From Lachnospiraceae bacterium (GTDB taxonomy: Bacteria; Bacillota; Clostridia; Lachnospirales; Lachnospiraceae): 38,149 nt of DNA. Positions 8,460 to 17,649 of the stretch are shown here, in pieces. The notes beneath the pieces were generated by a model, which saw only the letters and a program-made list of their open reading frames with translations, had not been told where the DNA came from and searched no databases. The number at the start of each line of letters is the position of its first letter. Positions within the stretch are counted from its first letter, which is position 1. Location: positions 1-38,149 of the forward strand of contig SVFJ01000023.1 in assembly GCA_015056925.1 (NCBI GenBank), in the 5' to 3' direction. The position numbers and the translations under genes are program-made.

Positions 8460-8461
8460 GT

Positions 8462-9295
8462 CTATTCTCCTTTTGCCTCTTTATTACAGTCATATTCCCC
8501 GGACTGAATCTTGGTAATAATATCATCAAATAAAGCCTTATACGTATCATTATTCCAATGAATGGAATCAGGCTTCTGGTCAGGGTCTAACATCTGGTCC
8601 GGATATCGTTCCTTAAAAAATGCCGTATAATCCAAGAATCTCTCCGGGAATGCCTTCTTTAACTCCTTATCAAAATCCTTTGCTACTTTACTCTGACGAT
8701 AGAACTTTGTCATTGTTGCATGGGATACAATATATAAATCCGCCTTCGGGAACTCATAATCAATCCAGTTACGATAGCTATTCACATAGTATTTACCTGC
8801 CACATTACCCTCCAAGGCAGATACTGCACCCTGAAAAGAGATAATATTCCAATGCTTGATGTTAGGATTCTGCTCCATAATTTCATGAATCTTCTCAACA
8901 CCGGCTCCATGATTCCCCTGTCCGTCACTGTAAATGTAACTCTTGTTCTTCTGCTTCTCGCCTTCCGCAACAAGATTACCCTCAACGACAAAAAACAGAT
9001 TACCGCTCATCATAAAGGTATTCGGTGCACCTGCCTCTGTTACAGACAAAGAATCATCCCAGTTAAAGAAAAACTGAACATCCTCCAAGCCTTCCACATA
9101 ACCCTCTGCATCAATTGACTGTGCATATGCATTCATAGTCAATACAACATGGCTCTCACCTACGATAATATATCCTTCTTCATGCTCAATATTATCCGTT
9201 CCGTATAATGTTACTGCATTCGCTTCACTTACTGAAGTCACCAGAATACATACTGCAACCAACAGTGCCGAAAGCATCTTCATCATTCGCTTCAT
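8462..9295 (-). CDS. Secreted SGNH/GDSL-hydrolase-like protein
   Basis: About 277 residues from the ATG at 9295 (signal peptide MKRMMKMLSALLVAVCILVT, probable cleavage after AEANA-type SEANA at residue 27). The mature protein begins with a beta strand leading to VGES (Ser48), which aligns with block I GDS of SGNH hydrolases. Near the C-terminus, DSIHWNNDTYKALFD (Asp243, His246) matches block V with its DxxH catalytic pair. The internal segment ADLYIVSHATMTKF is in the region of blocks II and III. SGNH enzymes are esterases and acetyltransferases acting on lipids or glycans; an extracellular carbohydrate esterase is inferred. GDS being GES is unusual. It forms a two-gene unit with the lipoprotein downstream. 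Confidence 0.68.
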   Translation of the reverse strand: MKRMMKMLSALLVAVCILVTSVSEANAVTLYGTDNIEHEEGYIIVGESHVVLTMNAYAQSIDAEGYVEGLEDVQFFFNWDDSLSVTEAGAPNTFMMSGNLFFVVEGNLVAEGEKQKNKSYIYSDGQGNHGAGVEKIHEIMEQNPNIKHWNIISFQGAVSALEGNVAGKYYVNSYRNWIDYEFPKADLYIVSHATMTKFYRQSKVAKDFDKELKKAFPERFLDYTAFFKERYPDQMLDPDQKPDSIHWNNDTYKALFDDIITKIQSGEYDCNKEAKGE

Positions 9296-9318
9296 AATCG
9301 TCTCGCCTTTCCAATACC

Positions 9319-9392
9319 TGCAATCTTTGTGCCACAGGCACAATATTTGCAACGCAAACTACGTTTGCGTGTGAAAAATTTATTTTTCACAC
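9319..9392 (-). repeat. Three stacked hairpins in the leader of the SGNH-like gene
   Basis: The 5' untranslated region holds a nested hairpin (outer TGCAA at 9319-9323 with 9347-9351; inner GTGCC at 9329-9333 with 9337-9341), then ACGCAAAC at 9352-9359 with 9363-9370, then GTGTGAAAAA at 9369-9378 with 9383-9392. All stems are perfect. The arrangement resembles the hairpin cluster in the ileS leader. Confidence 0.75.
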
Positions 9393-9422
9393 TATGCTCC
9401 CTTCTACAACAATTGTATATAC

Positions 9423-9451
9423 ATTTTATCATACTACAATATTTATGCCAA
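9423..9451 (-). promoter_or_regulatory. Promoter of the SGNH-lipoprotein operon
   Basis: TTGGCA (9451-9446) and TAAAAT (9428-9423) on the minus strand, 17 bp apart. The -35 overlaps the stop codon of the upstream aminopeptidase gene. No terminator separates the two units, so read-through from upstream is also possible. Confidence 0.65.
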
Positions 9452-10558
9452 GTGTTCAGGATTCAGGCACTCAAGCTCCGGCACAACGAAGCGTCCGTCC
9501 TTACGAATCAGCACATCATCAAACCAAATCTCTCCGCCGCCATACTCCGGTCTCTGAATCCATACTAAGTCCCAGTGAACCGCAGAATGATTGCCATTTG
9601 GCGCATCATCATAGCTGTTACCCGGTGTAAAATGAATCGAACCATTAATCTTCTCATCAAATAAAGTATCCTTCATCGGATGCATCACAAACGGATTCAC
9701 ACCAATTGCAAACTCACCGACATAACGTGCCCCTTCATCTGTATCAAGCACTTTATTAATACGCTCCGTGTCATTAGCTGTTGCCTTTACAATCTTACCG
9801 TTTTCAAAGGTAAAGGAAATATTTTCAAAAGTAAATCCCTGATAAACGGATGGTGTATTATAAGTAATCGTACCATTAACAGAATCCTTAACAGGTGCTG
9901 TATAAACCTCACCGTCAGGAATATTCATTTCACCTGCACATGGAATGGTTGGAATGTCCTTAATACTAAAGCTAATATCTGTTCCCGGTCCTACCATTCT
10001 TACCTTATCCGTCCTATTCATATAGTCAACCAGTGATTCCATCGCTTTGCCCATCTTGCTGTAATCCAGACAGCACACATCAAAATAGAAGTCTTCAAAT
10101 GCAGCTGTACTCTTTCCTGCTGCCTGCGCCATTGCCTGATTTGGATAACGAAGCACCACCCATCTGGTATGCGGAATACGAATCTGCATATGCACAGGAA
10201 GCATAAAATACTTCTCAAACAGCTCCATCTTCTGGGCAGGTACATCCGAAAGCTCTGCACTGTTATCCGGTTCCTTTACGCTAATGTAGCAGTCCATCTG
10301 CTTCATCTCTGCTGCCCCCAGCTCACCAATCAGCTTCATCTGCTCCTCTGTACAGTTTAATAACAACTCTCTTCGTGTACGCATATCTGTATAATGCGGA
10401 AAAACCATTCCTCCCACCTTATATATCTCTTCAATAATGGCTCTTGCAAGCACACCGGTCTCCTCACCTGCATACTCCAAGTATACCTTCTCGCCTGCCT
10501 TAACCTTACAGGAATGATTTACTAAATTCTTCGCTAATAATCTGATTCTCTCGTCCAT
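9443..10558 (-). CDS. M29 family aminopeptidase
   Basis: A 371-residue cytoplasmic metallo-aminopeptidase of the M29 (thermophilic aminopeptidase T / AmpS / PepS) family, which removes N-terminal residues from peptides. Motifs carrying the dinuclear metal ligands are visible in order: GEMNIPDGEVYTAP, GEFAIGVNP, and the C-terminal FTPGNSYDDA with NHSAVHWDLV. The start MDERIRLLAKNL is typical of the family. It is slightly shorter than the roughly 410 residues of classical members. It is the last gene of a three-gene operon with the methyltransferase and the large membrane-anchored protein, lying 14 bp after the latter. Its promoter-proximal partners do not suggest a shared pathway. Confidence 0.9.
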   Translation of the reverse strand: MDERIRLLAKNLVNHSCKVKAGEKVYLEYAGEETGVLARAIIEEIYKVGGMVFPHYTDMRTRRELLLNCTEEQMKLIGELGAAEMKQMDCYISVKEPDNSAELSDVPAQKMELFEKYFMLPVHMQIRIPHTRWVVLRYPNQAMAQAAGKSTAAFEDFYFDVCCLDYSKMGKAMESLVDYMNRTDKVRMVGPGTDISFSIKDIPTIPCAGEMNIPDGEVYTAPVKDSVNGTITYNTPSVYQGFTFENISFTFENGKIVKATANDTERINKVLDTDEGARYVGEFAIGVNPFVMHPMKDTLFDEKINGSIHFTPGNSYDDAPNGNHSAVHWDLVWIQRPEYGGGEIWFDDVLIRKDGRFVVPELECLNPEHLA

Positions 10559-10572
10559 CGCTTTTCCTTTCT

Positions 10573-13143
10573 TTATTCATATTGAATATAAGTCACAAAA
10601 CGGTTTCCATTTCCGGCAAACCACTTTGTTGCATCGTTCATACCTACCTTATATACCTTGCCATTCTGCGGATTCATAACTACCACATTCAGTTCATTAA
10701 ATCCGATAATAAGCACCGCACTTCCATCCTCTACGGTTGCCAGTACAGGAATATCCTGATTTACATAATACAGAACAGCATCCAGACTTACGCCTCGCAG
10801 CTCTAACACCTCAACATGATTCAGATTCTCAGACAAAATCTCTGTAACCGTCTGTCCTCTGTCCAACATATCCTGTGTATTCTTCACCGAACCTGCAAAG
10901 CCCAGAATAGTTTCCAGACATACTGCCAAATCAGACGTGTCCTCATCACTTTGTGCCCCGCTGATTGCCATAATCTGATTTCTGGTACTTCTCGTAGTCT
11001 TCTTCCAGATATATCTGCCTTCTTTATCTACTACTGTACCGCTCATCTCATAGGCAAGATTCACCGCATTAGCCGGATGTGTATACACTCCTGCAATGCC
11101 ATCCTTACCATATACATAGAATCTGTCTGCTGCCTCCACAGCATCCAGTGCAAGCTCTCTGCTTCCTTCATATAAAATCTCCTTTGGTGTCACCACCTTA
11201 AGACTCTTTGTTTCAATTGCAGACTTCAAAACAAGCTGTACTATCTTTTCATAATTCTGTGTTACAACTACCTCCACGGAATTATGCCCTGCCTCTTCCA
11301 GCACATTATTAATAATCTGGTCGTCAGCAGTCTGCTCATAGATACCCTCTTCCCCCGTCTTTACAACACGTTTTAATGTAATCAGGTTATCCTGCACCTC
11401 ACTATCAACCACATAGATACCTGTCTGCTCATAACTCTTTAAGATATCTCCCTGCTCATTTTGAATATAAACTGCGTACATCGGAAATGTGACAGCACCA
11501 TTTGCATCAATATCAATGTCGTCAAACTCAGCAACACCATAGATTAAATCCTCACCAATAAAACCAAGAGGCAATAATCTTTTATTATCTCTGACACTGA
11601 TTACCTTTTCCTTACCCGTATTGAGATTCTTCAAGGTTAACGTGTCACAATCGTAAGCATCTGCAGAATTCTGCCATACTAACATCTCCTCGCTTTTCGA
11701 TACCTGAAAGCTGTCCTCCTGAAGCTGTGATGCAATCTCCACATAGCTTTGGTCAGAAAGATTAATCTGCTGAATCGAGCCATCCAAATACAAATAACAG
11801 ATATTTGCAGAATTCACATAAGAAAGCTGTTCCACATCCGCTGCCAGTACCTCATAGGACTTATTATATGGAATAAATATCTGCTCCTCTATTGTATTCA
11901 ATGCAGCATTATACTGATAAATCAACACACCTATCTTACCCTCATATTTACCTCGGTTCATATAACCGTAGACCATAAAGGTAACACCGCCTGTCTCATC
12001 TACATTCAATATCTTAATATCATGATTACCATAAAAGGTCCTGATATCCTTATCCTCATAGAAGCTAAACAAGGCAGCTAGCTTCTTATCACCGGCATGA
12101 TAGCAAAACAGCTGGTCTTCATTGACAAAAGCAAGGTTATTACCATCCTCACTCTCCATCATCTGTACTGCTTCATCACGAATGCCAAGCATAATCTTAT
12201 TGCTTGCATATACATTCGCCTGCGGTTCAAAAATCTGATTCATCGTTCGCTCAAACTCCAACAGATATACACGGCTTGGTGTATAGCGAATCCTATAATA
12301 CTCACTTACATTATATTTTGTCCTGATATTATCAACCAATACACCAACCTGATAATTGATACGAATGGATGCTGTCTGTTTCTCTATCTCAGAGATAATA
12401 ATTTCAGGATTGGTCGTCCTGCCTACCGTCAAATCTCCCCAGGACACCTGGTCAAGACTACAATGAATATCTACCAGACTATACTTTGTATTATCTCCCT
12501 TGGAATTTGACTCAAGATTCGCAATCAAATCCTTTGCCTTTTCTTTGTCAAAAGTTTTCTCATGAAAGTTTAAAACAAAATTAAGCTTTTCAGCTGTACC
12601 ATATTCGTCTGCATCAATAATTCTTGTGTAATAACGAATGGTTTCCTCCGGAGTTTCCACTAAGAGAATCCAACTGTACTCAACATTCTTATCAATCAAA
12701 TCTTTAATGGTAACAGTTGCTGTAATCTCATCGTCATTCTCACGATAGTCTGTAATCTGTGTACGCTCTACCAATCTGCTGCCATCTATGCTTCGCACCT
12801 CAAAGGAAAGCCCTGTAATCGTATTCCCATACTTTTCTATTGAGAAGCCCAATGTTCTCCCTTCTGCAAGCGGCGTGATGGTATCACGATAAAACCTTCC
12901 ATCCACCTCCTGACGTAAGCCATGCAATGTATTAAAGGATATTTCCCTAGCTTCTGCTTGTACAGCACCCTCTTCCTTTTCTTCTGATACATAGCTTGTC
13001 GTCATATGTACCAATGGAAGTGATGCCTCTCCCATTGTGGAAGTCATATCAGTCTTATAATGATTAAAAAAACCGCTACTAATAAATATTGTTGCTATAA
13101 AAACCACAATACATACTACTATTTTAATGATTGCTTTCTTCAT
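10573..13143 (-). CDS. Large membrane-anchored protein with degenerate C39-peptidase-like tail
   Basis: An 856-residue protein I do not recognise as a whole. It opens with MKKAIIKIVVCIVVFIATIF, a signal anchor. Residues 60-700 are beta-rich with repeated blades in the middle (for example DGSIQQINLSDQSYVEIA and NTGKEKVISVRDNKRLLPLG), suggesting a beta-propeller outside the membrane. The last 115 residues resemble a C39-type papain-like fold: Cys742 in LAVCLETILGF, a YYVNQDIPVLATVEDGSAVL strand pair and VVVMNPQNGKVY. The position where active members have His (GHAV) is Ser808, so it is probably inactive, perhaps a binding domain. It overlaps the end of the methyltransferase gene by 20 bp and is followed by the M29 aminopeptidase, so the three genes are cotranscribed. 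Confidence 0.65.
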   Translation of the reverse strand: MKKAIIKIVVCIVVFIATIFISSGFFNHYKTDMTSTMGEASLPLVHMTTSYVSEEKEEGAVQAEAREISFNTLHGLRQEVDGRFYRDTITPLAEGRTLGFSIEKYGNTITGLSFEVRSIDGSRLVERTQITDYRENDDEITATVTIKDLIDKNVEYSWILLVETPEETIRYYTRIIDADEYGTAEKLNFVLNFHEKTFDKEKAKDLIANLESNSKGDNTKYSLVDIHCSLDQVSWGDLTVGRTTNPEIIISEIEKQTASIRINYQVGVLVDNIRTKYNVSEYYRIRYTPSRVYLLEFERTMNQIFEPQANVYASNKIMLGIRDEAVQMMESEDGNNLAFVNEDQLFCYHAGDKKLAALFSFYEDKDIRTFYGNHDIKILNVDETGGVTFMVYGYMNRGKYEGKIGVLIYQYNAALNTIEEQIFIPYNKSYEVLAADVEQLSYVNSANICYLYLDGSIQQINLSDQSYVEIASQLQEDSFQVSKSEEMLVWQNSADAYDCDTLTLKNLNTGKEKVISVRDNKRLLPLGFIGEDLIYGVAEFDDIDIDANGAVTFPMYAVYIQNEQGDILKSYEQTGIYVVDSEVQDNLITLKRVVKTGEEGIYEQTADDQIINNVLEEAGHNSVEVVVTQNYEKIVQLVLKSAIETKSLKVVTPKEILYEGSRELALDAVEAADRFYVYGKDGIAGVYTHPANAVNLAYEMSGTVVDKEGRYIWKKTTRSTRNQIMAISGAQSDEDTSDLAVCLETILGFAGSVKNTQDMLDRGQTVTEILSENLNHVEVLELRGVSLDAVLYYVNQDIPVLATVEDGSAVLIIGFNELNVVVMNPQNGKVYKVGMNDATKWFAGNGNRFVTYIQYE

Positions 13144-14335
13144 CTATGTCTGCTCCCGGCTGTATATTTGTATCAAGTAAGCTTCTAAGTGTCGGATTCA
13201 CATTCAAAAATTCACATATCTGCTCTATCTGATTGATTCCTTGATGTGATGCAGCACGATAGCGCATTCCCTGCCTCTTCACAGCACGAATCAAAATATT
13301 CTTAGGTGTATGCTCCATATCAATAAACTCAAGAATCTGTGTATCATATCCCTGCTCTTCTAATAAATTCGCACGAATCGCATCCGTCATAAGAGCTGCC
13401 ATTCTCTCTTTAATCAATCCATATTTCAAAAGAGGCTCAAGCTCCTTACACTTCATCTGCTTATTTAACTCATGCTGACAGCACGGTACGGAGAAAATAA
13501 CCTTGGCATTCCACTTAACTGCTTTCTCTAAAGCATAATCTGTTGCTACATCACATGCATGCAGTGTTACTACCATATCTACCTCTACAGGTCCTTCAAA
13601 GCTACTGATGTCTCCCACATGGAAGGTTAAATCATCATAACCATACTTACGGCTCAAAGTGTTACATTTCTCAATCACATCTTCCTTCAAATCCAAACCA
13701 ATCACGCGGATATCATAGTGATTCATCACCTTTAAATAATGATATAACGCAAAGGTTAAATAAGACTTACCACAACCAAAATCTAATATTGTTAAGGTCC
13801 TGTCCTTAGGTAGATTCGGTAATATATCCCTAACAAATTCCAAATAACGATTAATCTGGCGGAACTTATCGTACTTCGCCTTAATAATCTTACCCTCTGC
13901 TGTCTGTACCCCAAGCTCTACCAAAAATGGCACAACTTCTCCCTCAGGCAACACATACTGCTTCGCCTTATTATGACTCAGCTCTGCTTTATCCACAGAC
14001 TGCGCCTGTGGTTTATTCTTCACATTAAGCGTCTGTTTTCCCTTCTTGCTGACTAATACTACTAACTTCTGAGTCTGGGTCTCTATCTCAATCTGACGAA
14101 AATCCTCTGTAAGCCCCTCTATATATGCAGGAAGCTCTGTAGGCTCCATATTCTCATGAAAAGCCTTTGTTCCAACAAAGCTCTCCGCTTGATAGATAAG
14201 CTCCTCCTTCTTCATAAGAGGACGCAGCTTTACCTTGCTAATCTTCTCCTTATCCTTGGAGTTACTAGCTACAAGACTAAGTAATAGCTCATCTTTATCA
14301 ATATATTCCTGAATTTTATTTTTTAACTCACTCAT
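13124..14335 (-). CDS. SAM-dependent methyltransferase (Methyltransf_32-like)
   Basis: A 403-residue protein starting at the ATG at 14335 (MSELKNKIQEYI), preceded by AAGGAAAGGG. The N-terminal 150 residues are a poorly conserved accessory region. Residues about 180-320 form a class I methyltransferase: motif I ILDFGCGKSYLTFAL (Asp185 to Gly189), the acidic end of strand 2 in VIGLDLKEDV, a DISSFEG motif, and TLHACDVATDYAL. The following SVPCCQHELNKQM motif is characteristic of this family. Members are annotated as RNA or protein methyltransferases, but the substrate is not established. It is the first gene of the operon with the membrane-anchored protein and aminopeptidase. Confidence 0.85.
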   Translation of the reverse strand: MSELKNKIQEYIDKDELLLSLVASNSKDKEKISKVKLRPLMKKEELIYQAESFVGTKAFHENMEPTELPAYIEGLTEDFRQIEIETQTQKLVVLVSKKGKQTLNVKNKPQAQSVDKAELSHNKAKQYVLPEGEVVPFLVELGVQTAEGKIIKAKYDKFRQINRYLEFVRDILPNLPKDRTLTILDFGCGKSYLTFALYHYLKVMNHYDIRVIGLDLKEDVIEKCNTLSRKYGYDDLTFHVGDISSFEGPVEVDMVVTLHACDVATDYALEKAVKWNAKVIFSVPCCQHELNKQMKCKELEPLLKYGLIKERMAALMTDAIRANLLEEQGYDTQILEFIDMEHTPKNILIRAVKRQGMRYRAASHQGINQIEQICEFLNVNPTLRSLLDTNIQPGADIDEESNH

Positions 14336-14360
14336 AGTTTTCCCTTTCCTTACGGAACAA

Positions 14361-14400
14361 AATAAAGTCATAATGCCAATAAGGGCATTATGACTTTATT
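14361..14400 (-). terminator. Long hairpin between the diguanylate cyclase and the methyltransferase operon
   Basis: A 17-bp perfect stem (14361-14377 with 14384-14400; arm AATAAAGTCATAATGCC) with a 6-base loop and an ATTTTG tail on the minus strand. It can terminate the diguanylate cyclase transcript. A possible promoter for the next operon (TTGTAG, 17 bp, TAAAAT) ends just upstream of it, so the same hairpin could begin that transcript. Confidence 0.75.
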
Positions 14401-14450
14401 TTAATTGTTATTAGCTAAAACTACAAGTCCATTGTATCGTTTATCTTTCA

Positions 14451-17400
14451 TCAAAGCACATCTCTTTGAAAGATATAATTATTCTTTCCTTTCGCCTTAG
14501 TCATATACAAAGCCTCATCAGCCTTTTTAAATAATGTATCAAAGGGCTGATGTGTTTTCGTGTAGACTGCACCTAAACTAATAGACAAAGTCACCGACAT
14601 TCCATGATAGAACAGTTCTCTATTGATTTGCCTTACTACAGAAGCAATTCTATTCTCTATCGTGTTTTCATCCACACCATATACTAAGAACATAAACTCA
14701 TCGCCACCATATCTACAAACAATACCATCTTCTCTAAAAGCTTCATATAAGGTCTGTGCCAATAGCTTTAATGCCTCATCTCCTCCGGCATAACCTAAGG
14801 TATCATTTACATGCTTAAAATTGTCATAATCCAGAACCGCCAGCACCATCGGAAGATTCTTCTCTATTTCCTCATACAGCTTTTGCGTATGGACATCAAA
14901 GCCTTCTCTATTATAAATGCCGGTTAACGGGTCCTTATGTGCTTTATCTGTAATCTTCTGCTTCTCTTCCATTTCTTTTTGCACATTTACGATTTTACCG
15001 ATGATATGCTGCGGCTTTTGACTATCATCATAAATAGTATGCGTTACAATTCGATACCATTGTTTCAGACCATTCTTATCTACAAGCTGAACTTCCGGCA
15101 TAATCTCACCCGCATTTATAATTTTATCATAACACTGATAAACTCGTTCTATACTTTCTGAATGAGGCTCTTGCAGATTATATCCTTTAAAACAAAACTC
15201 TGTTTCAAAGCCGAAATTTTCATGTAGCTTTTCATCAAAATGAACTGTATCCTTTTGATAGTCATATTCAAAAATATACTCATTTACAATTGCAGAAAGT
15301 GTTTCATATCGCTTAATATCCATCTGCTGCTTCTTTGCATGCTTATCCTTTTCATGCATTATCAAAATAATCGCAGCTACAATCACCAGAAAGAAACTGG
15401 AAATTCCCGTAATGCAAAGCAATGGATTATCCTCTACAAATCTTCGCACGGTGATTTTTTTCTCCGGTTGCTCCATGTATTCTCTAAGCATCACCTGTAT
15501 ATTATTATCTGAAATACCGTAGATACATTTATTACATATCGCTACCAATCTGGTATCCTCATCTTCACGAAATGCAAAATACATTCCACCCATATCAGAA
15601 AGAGGAAGCATAGTAAGCTCTTCACATTCCAAATATTCCATGTAATAATCTGCACTATAATAATTCATGACTGTATAATCTGCTTTGGAAGTTTCTACCA
15701 GCTTCAGTGCATCTGCATATGTTGCACACTCGATAACTTGATTTTCATTTCCACCATTAACAGGGTTTCTTTCACCTGTAACCTGGGCACATATGCCATT
15801 CTCCTCAAAGGAAGATGAAGCAGACTCCTTTTTCACCACAACATTCATACTGCCAAGATATTCCTTTGAATATCTTAACTCCTCTTCGTGCAATACACTT
15901 TTGTCAACTCCTGCCAGCATATCTACTTCGCCTTCGTGTAAGGCTTCCACAGCCTCCTTGACATTCGCATATCCAACATACTCCATGATAAGTCCGCTGC
16001 TTTGGCTGATTGCATTGCACATTTCCCATGAAACACCCGTAAACCCGGTTTCATTTTCATACTGCATCGGAACCATATCTTTCAGATAACCAACCTTCAA
16101 CTGTTGCTTATCCCTAATATAATCCTTCTCTATTTCCGAAAAATCTGTCTCATAGTTCGTATCTAATATACTGGCACTTACCGCAGCAACATCTCTCTCA
16201 TATACCTCCGTACCCGGAGTACGACGTGCTTCCCACTTCTTATTCCAGTCTACTGCAATATCATCAAAGGTTTCATTTCGTACACCATAGGCTGCTTCCA
16301 ATACTCTGGCTACACCTCGTCCATCAGCAAGTGATATATCTGTAAATAAACTACACCATGTCTCATAGTGGTTATTCACAGCCGGCTCAGGACACAGCAG
16401 TATAATATCCTCCATACTACCGTAGGTTTCCGGATACGGGTCTGTCTTAACGATAGACAATGTCTGATGGTCAAGCGCATACCCCGATTCATCTAACATA
16501 AATTCTACAAATGCCTTTGCAGCACTTGGATTTTCACTATTTCTGCTAACACCATAACAATAATCTGTAATCACTGTCATGTACTGCGTACCATTGATTT
16601 CATTTGGATATGGCATAAATGCTATCGATTCAGGATTAGAACCACTCTCCTGTATATGTGAAATCGCCCATGAACCAACAAGCATACAACCAATTTCGCC
16701 TTCATTTAACATACGACAGGCATTATCCCATGTAATCTGTGAGTCAGCACCTTCACAAAGTCCCATTCCTGCTATGGTATATAACATATCATAGACCTCA
16801 TAATGCGTAGACCCCTCCAGAAAAGGATTACTCTCATAGATAAACATGTTATACATATAGTCTGCATTACCCGTCATCTCAATATATGGCATATATTCCC
16901 AGAATGAAAGCATCCACTCGTCTTTATAATTTGCATACATTGGAATAGCACCTGTAATCTCCTTCACATATCCCAAGTCCCTAATAAAATCATCCATAGA
17001 GGTTGCCATCTCTGTGATTCCTGCCTGATTAAATACGTCCTTATTATATATAATACCTACGCCAAATGCGGAAGAAGGTAATCCATATACAAAATTACCC
17101 GCCCATTTACCTCCATCAATATAATTATACTTCTGAATCATACTTGTGTAGCTTCCTAATGCACGCAAATATAGTGAGTATTGCTCAGATGTAATGAATC
17201 CCGGTATAAAGAACACATCTCCATAATTACCATTTTCTATTCTTTTTCTAATTGCATTATCGTAGTCCGCAAGCGAGGTAATCTTTACATTTACTTCGGG
17301 ATATTTACGATTAAAAGCAGTCACATATGGCTTCATCTCTTCTTTAGATATATTAACAAGTACTTCGATATCTCCTGCTATTTCATTATCTGTAGCTGCA

Positions 17401-17492
17401 CTGGCCATCATTCCACTCTCTATACAAATAATCATACAGAGTATAATTCCGACAACCACACACCCTATTTTCCCACGTTTTACTATACCCAT
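14451..17492 (-). CDS. Transmembrane diguanylate cyclase with two extracellular solute-binding domains
   Basis: About 1013 residues. Residue numbers here count from an alternative ATG at 17507. I prefer the start at 17492, which has GAGG 9 bases ahead. Order of parts: signal peptide (to about 38); a complete family-1 sugar-binding domain (45-430), closely similar to the solute-binding protein encoded at 20645-22048 (shared YGDVFFIP, IIYNKDVF, NEGEIGCMLVGSWA); a family-3 solute-binding domain (468-680); one membrane helix (695-717); a PAS-like domain (733-840); and a GGDEF domain (860-1015) with the intact active site RYGGDEF at 932-938. It should make c-di-GMP from GTP in response to an external ligand. 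The product-inhibition site RxxD reads REDG. It has its own promoter just beyond the GH130 terminator. Confidence 0.9.
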   Translation of the reverse strand: MGIVKRGKIGCVVVGIILCMIICIESGMMASAATDNEIAGDIEVLVNISKEEMKPYVTAFNRKYPEVNVKITSLADYDNAIRKRIENGNYGDVFFIPGFITSEQYSLYLRALGSYTSMIQKYNYIDGGKWAGNFVYGLPSSAFGVGIIYNKDVFNQAGITEMATSMDDFIRDLGYVKEITGAIPMYANYKDEWMLSFWEYMPYIEMTGNADYMYNMFIYESNPFLEGSTHYEVYDMLYTIAGMGLCEGADSQITWDNACRMLNEGEIGCMLVGSWAISHIQESGSNPESIAFMPYPNEINGTQYMTVITDYCYGVSRNSENPSAAKAFVEFMLDESGYALDHQTLSIVKTDPYPETYGSMEDIILLCPEPAVNNHYETWCSLFTDISLADGRGVARVLEAAYGVRNETFDDIAVDWNKKWEARRTPGTEVYERDVAAVSASILDTNYETDFSEIEKDYIRDKQQLKVGYLKDMVPMQYENETGFTGVSWEMCNAISQSSGLIMEYVGYANVKEAVEALHEGEVDMLAGVDKSVLHEEELRYSKEYLGSMNVVVKKESASSSFEENGICAQVTGERNPVNGGNENQVIECATYADALKLVETSKADYTVMNYYSADYYMEYLECEELTMLPLSDMGGMYFAFREDEDTRLVAICNKCIYGISDNNIQVMLREYMEQPEKKITVRRFVEDNPLLCITGISSFFLVIVAAIILIMHEKDKHAKKQQMDIKRYETLSAIVNEYIFEYDYQKDTVHFDEKLHENFGFETEFCFKGYNLQEPHSESIERVYQCYDKIINAGEIMPEVQLVDKNGLKQWYRIVTHTIYDDSQKPQHIIGKIVNVQKEMEEKQKITDKAHKDPLTGIYNREGFDVHTQKLYEEIEKNLPMVLAVLDYDNFKHVNDTLGYAGGDEALKLLAQTLYEAFREDGIVCRYGGDEFMFLVYGVDENTIENRIASVVRQINRELFYHGMSVTLSISLGAVYTKTHQPFDTLFKKADEALYMTKAKGKNNYIFQRDVL

Positions 17493-17543
17493 AATTCTCA
17501 TCCTCATCTATTATCTCAGACTTATAAACAGATTATTATAGTT

Positions 17544-17571
17544 ATTTTATCATATTTTCAGTTATTTTCAA
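17544..17571 (-). promoter_or_regulatory. Possible promoter of the diguanylate cyclase gene
   Basis: TTGAAA (17571-17566) and TAAAAT (17549-17544) on the minus strand, 16 bp apart, between the GH130 terminator and the cyclase start. Confidence 0.5.
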
Positions 17572-17594
17572 ACCTTCTATTTCTATCCCCTTAA

Positions 17595-17633
17595 GAAAAA
17601 AGCTATAGATTTCTTCTAGTCAAAATCTATAGC
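17595..17633 (-). terminator. Terminator of the mannoside ABC transporter-GH130 operon
   Basis: An 11-bp stem (GCTATAGATTT at 17602-17612 with 17623-17633) followed on the minus strand by six T. It lies 17 bp beyond the GH130 stop. Confidence 0.88.
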
Positions 17634-17649
17634 CTATCATTCTTTTTAT

